Positions 28,920 through 30,570 of a DNA stretch of 30,570 bases are shown here, piece after piece. The translations under genes were made by a program, and so were the position numbers. How positions within the stretch are numbered: position 1 is the stretch's first letter; each line of letters begins with the position of its first letter. The DNA is taken from positions 1 to 30,570 of the forward strand of contig JAWVEV010000151.1 in NCBI GenBank assembly GCA_033856535.1, in the 5' to 3' direction. The notes under the pieces are model-generated. The model saw nothing but the letters and a program-made list of their open reading frames with translations. It was not told the origin of the DNA and did no database searches. Source of the stretch: JAWVEV01 sp033856535 (lineage in GTDB: Bacteria; Actinomycetota; Thermoleophilia; Miltoncostaeales; Miltoncostaeaceae).

Positions 28920-29405
28920 GTGGCGAAGATCGAAGGAATGAAGCCCGAAGTCGGGCAGGAGCTTTTCGACGTCAAAGAGAAGCTCTTCGAGGACATCCAG
29001 GCGAACCCTGGAGAGCAGGCCTTTATCTTCATGCACACCGTGCCCTACGAGGGCTCGGTCGGCCTGGTCAACCTCCTCACCGCGACCCGCCTGGGCCGCA
29101 AGGGGTTCAAGGTCAGCCTGGTCCTGTACGGCCCCGGCGTCCTCATGGCGTCGGGCACGCGCGGCTACCCGAGCGTCGGCGCCGAGGCGTTCCCCGGCCA
29201 CATGGCCATCAACAACCAGATCAAGACGCTTCTCAACGAGGGCGCGACGATCTACGCCTGTCGCTTCGCCATGGGCGCGCTGTACGGCTTCCGCGAGGAC
29301 GACCTGATTCCCGGCGTGACCGCCTTCAACCCGCTCGACGTGCTCGACTCGGCCTTGACGGCCTGGCGGGCCGGCGCCTTCCAGCTCAACACCTGGACGG
29401 TCTAG
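28920..29405 (+). CDS. MSMEG_0572/Sll0783 family protein (NitB-like)
   Basis: A 161-residue protein of the family to which Sll0783 of Synechocystis and NitB of the Nit1C cluster belong. It reads GMKPEVGQELFDVKEKLFED, FMHTVPYEGSVGLVNLLTATR, LVLYGPGVLMASGTRGYPSVG, MAINNQIKTLL, IYACRFAMGALYG and NPLDVLDSALTAWR, resembling a DsrE-like fold with one cysteine in YACRFAMGALYG. Sll0783 is induced by nitrogen starvation and needed for polyhydroxybutyrate accumulation; Nit1C genes are linked to cyanide assimilation in Pseudomonas. The GTG at 28920 follows AGGAGG with good spacing. It heads an operon with an unknown protein and an amidohydrolase, divergent from carbamate kinase. Confidence 0.8.
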   Translation: MAKIEGMKPEVGQELFDVKEKLFEDIQANPGEQAFIFMHTVPYEGSVGLVNLLTATRLGRKGFKVSLVLYGPGVLMASGTRGYPSVGAEAFPGHMAINNQIKTLLNEGATIYACRFAMGALYGFREDDLIPGVTAFNPLDVLDSALTAWRAGAFQLNTWTV

Positions 29406-29429
29406 CCACCCAGTAGCGCGCATGTCCAC

Positions 29430-30056
29430 ATGAGCGAGCGCGACGAGGTGACACGCATCTGGCGCCGGGGGGAGGAGCTCCTCTACCCCGTCGCCACGGT
29501 GCGGCCGGACCTGTATCAGGCCTCGTCCCGCCTCGTCCGCTCGCTCGCGGACATCCTCGGGGGCGTTCCCGACGTGGACGCGCTCGTGGCCACCTATCGC
29601 TCGACGGACCTCGACGCCGACCTGACCAAGGCCGGCGTCGAGCGGTCCACCGTGCCGCCCGACGTCCAGCTCGAGCTGGTGCGCGACTCGGCGTATGCCC
29701 TGCGCGCGCGCGAGCTGGCGGCGCGCGAGGCGGTCGACCAGACGCAGGCCCGGATCGTCCGGGCGCGCAACGCCGGCGACAGGACGGTCACCATCTGGGC
29801 CGAGGGCCAGAACGACCATTTTCCGCCGTATCGGCGTGTGGAGATGTCGCTCGCCACCGGGCGCGCGGTCTCCGAGACCACGACGCTCGACGCCTCGACG
29901 ATGGAGCCCATCTACCAGCTTGAGGCGATCGAGCTCGACCCGGCGACCGGCGAGGCGGCTTCGGACGACCCCATCGTCCCGCGCCGGGAGTTCACCGACC
30001 ACGAGGCCTGGCGATCCGCAGCCGACGAGCTGCGCCAGGCACTCCTCAAAGACTGA
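29430..30056 (+). CDS. Hypothetical 208-residue protein in the NitB-like operon
   Basis: A soluble acidic protein starting at ATG 29430, 24 bases after the NitB-like stop, with the amidohydrolase gene 10 bases after its own stop, so it is co-transcribed with both. The first half is helical (RIWRRGEELLYPVATVRPDLYQ, SSRLVRSLADILGGVPDVDALVATY), a middle region has a charged helix (ALRARELAAREAVDQTQARIVRARN), and the last third looks beta-rich (DRTVTIWAEGQNDHFPPYRRVEMSLATGR, in pieces). No cysteines, signal peptide or membrane helix. I do not recognise the family. Its location suggests a subunit or regulator of the amidohydrolase or the NitB-like protein. Confidence 0.65.
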   Translation: MSERDEVTRIWRRGEELLYPVATVRPDLYQASSRLVRSLADILGGVPDVDALVATYRSTDLDADLTKAGVERSTVPPDVQLELVRDSAYALRARELAAREAVDQTQARIVRARNAGDRTVTIWAEGQNDHFPPYRRVEMSLATGRAVSETTTLDASTMEPIYQLEAIELDPATGEAASDDPIVPRREFTDHEAWRSAADELRQALLKD

Positions 30057-30066
30057 AGGAGCGCAC

Positions 30067-30570
30067 GTGGGTCTTCCTGACGGCGTCAAGCGCAACGTCA
30101 TCGACGGGCACTGCCACATCGGCGAGATCGAGGCCTGGCCCTTCTACGGCATCGACTATCCGGTCAAGCCGATCGTCTACGACTTCAAGGGCACCAAGGA
30201 GTTCCTGAAGTTCATGGACCAGTACGGCATCGAGCGCGCCCTCGCGATCTCGAACTACGGCATCCCCAAGCCCGAGCAGCCCTTCAGCCTGAACCCCGTC
30301 GTGATGGAGGCCGCCACCAGCTCGGACCGCGTCCGCGGCCTGCTCTGGGTCTCGTTCCTTCCGCGGGACAAGGAGAACACCCTCGAGGCGCTCAAGCACT
30401 GCGGCGAGGCCGGGATCATCGGCCTGAAGACGACCTTCCTCCTCGGCGGCAACCCGAACCCCAACGAGTGGGACGAGGAGACGAAGGCGATCGCCGACAT
30501 GTGCTTCGACGCCTGCGAGAAGCACGACTACGTCTTCCACTTCCACACCTCGCCGGGCGGCGCCAGCGAC
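30067..30570 (+). CDS. Amidohydrolase 2 family protein, N-terminal part (runs off the window)
   Basis: The frame is open for 168 codons from a GTG preceded by AAGGAG to the right edge. The start VIDGHCHIGEIEAWPFYG has the HxH metal-binding motif of the amidohydrolase superfamily. FLKFMDQYGIERALAISNYG, DRVRGLLWVSFLPRDKENTLEALKHC and GIIGLKTTFLLGG follow the barrel pattern of the Amidohydro_2 family, and KHDYVFHFHTSPGG brings in the later metal histidine(s). Members hydrolyse amides or decarboxylate aromatic acids with zinc; the substrate here is unknown. It is the third gene of the NitB-like operon, so its product may act on a nitrogen compound released by that system. Confidence 0.88.
   Translation, partial: MGLPDGVKRNVIDGHCHIGEIEAWPFYGIDYPVKPIVYDFKGTKEFLKFMDQYGIERALAISNYGIPKPEQPFSLNPVVMEAATSSDRVRGLLWVSFLPRDKENTLEALKHCGEAGIIGLKTTFLLGGNPNPNEWDEETKAIADMCFDACEKHDYVFHFHTSPGGASD

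Noticed and set aside
28611..30119. 502-codon minus-strand open frame
   Set aside because: It lies antisense to the NitB-like, 208-residue and amidohydrolase genes, all of which have ribosome sites and family motifs or operon spacing.
1..30570. CRISPR array, tRNA or rRNA genes
   Set aside because: No regularly spaced identical repeats, cloverleaf-like segments or rRNA-like stretches were recognised in reading; nearly all space is taken by protein genes.

Overview
The window is a very GC-rich chromosomal segment with frequent GTG and TTG starts, tightly overlapping genes and leaderless-type promoters (a TAnnnT box six to ten bases before the start codon). This suggests a high-GC Actinomycetota. 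A UdgX, a cyclic-nucleotide-domain thioredoxin-reductase-like protein and many OsmC and flavin enzymes would fit a soil lineage such as Thermoleophilia or a relative, but that placement is a guess. No rRNA, tRNA or CRISPR array was seen.

Left part (1-12.8 kb) is a mosaic of small housekeeping and stress units: the 3' end of an IS481-like transposase, a SixA-type phosphatase, a small hypothetical protein, a methyltransferase, an OsmC-nitroreductase pair, a decayed short-chain dehydrogenase remnant, an ECF sigma factor coupled to a membrane-anchored repeat (propeller-like) protein, MsrA, a low-molecular-weight phosphatase coupled to a fructosamine kinase (probable protein deglycation pair), a PadR regulator with UdgX, a divergent FAD-linked oxidase behind a double operator, a ChaB/Rho_N protein and a cyclic-nucleotide-domain flavoprotein. 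The theme is repair of oxidised, glycated or uracil-damaged macromolecules.

Middle part (12.8-17.3 kb) is a sulfate ABC transporter operon (binding lipoprotein, CysT, CysW, CysA) on the minus strand, with a long leader, divergent from an Rrf2 regulator that carries a three-cysteine cluster-binding motif.

Right part (17.4-30.6 kb) is the most unusual. A minus-strand run of nine genes reads: degenerate aminotransferase with His where the PLP lysine should be, LLM flavin monooxygenase, PLP decarboxylase, FdrA, MSMEG_0565-like glycosyltransferase, OsmC, CoA-disulfide-reductase-like flavoprotein, an unknown 141-residue protein and a DUF2877 (AllH-like) protein. Most junctions are 4-bp GTGA overlaps. 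Beyond a small two-gene membrane-protein island flanked by two copies of a GC-rich inverted repeat lie a carbamate kinase (minus) and a divergent plus-strand operon: a MSMEG_0572/Sll0783 (NitB-like) protein, an unknown 208-residue protein and an amidohydrolase that runs off the window. FdrA, DUF2877 and carbamate kinase are the components of the E. coli oxamate carbamoyltransferase route (AllF, AllH, AllK). The glycosyltransferase and Sll0783-like protein belong to the Nit1C-type nitrogen-starvation/cyanide gene sets. Their mixture with PLP and flavin enzymes suggests an undescribed nitrogen- or carbamoyl-related pathway; the substrate cannot be read from the sequence.
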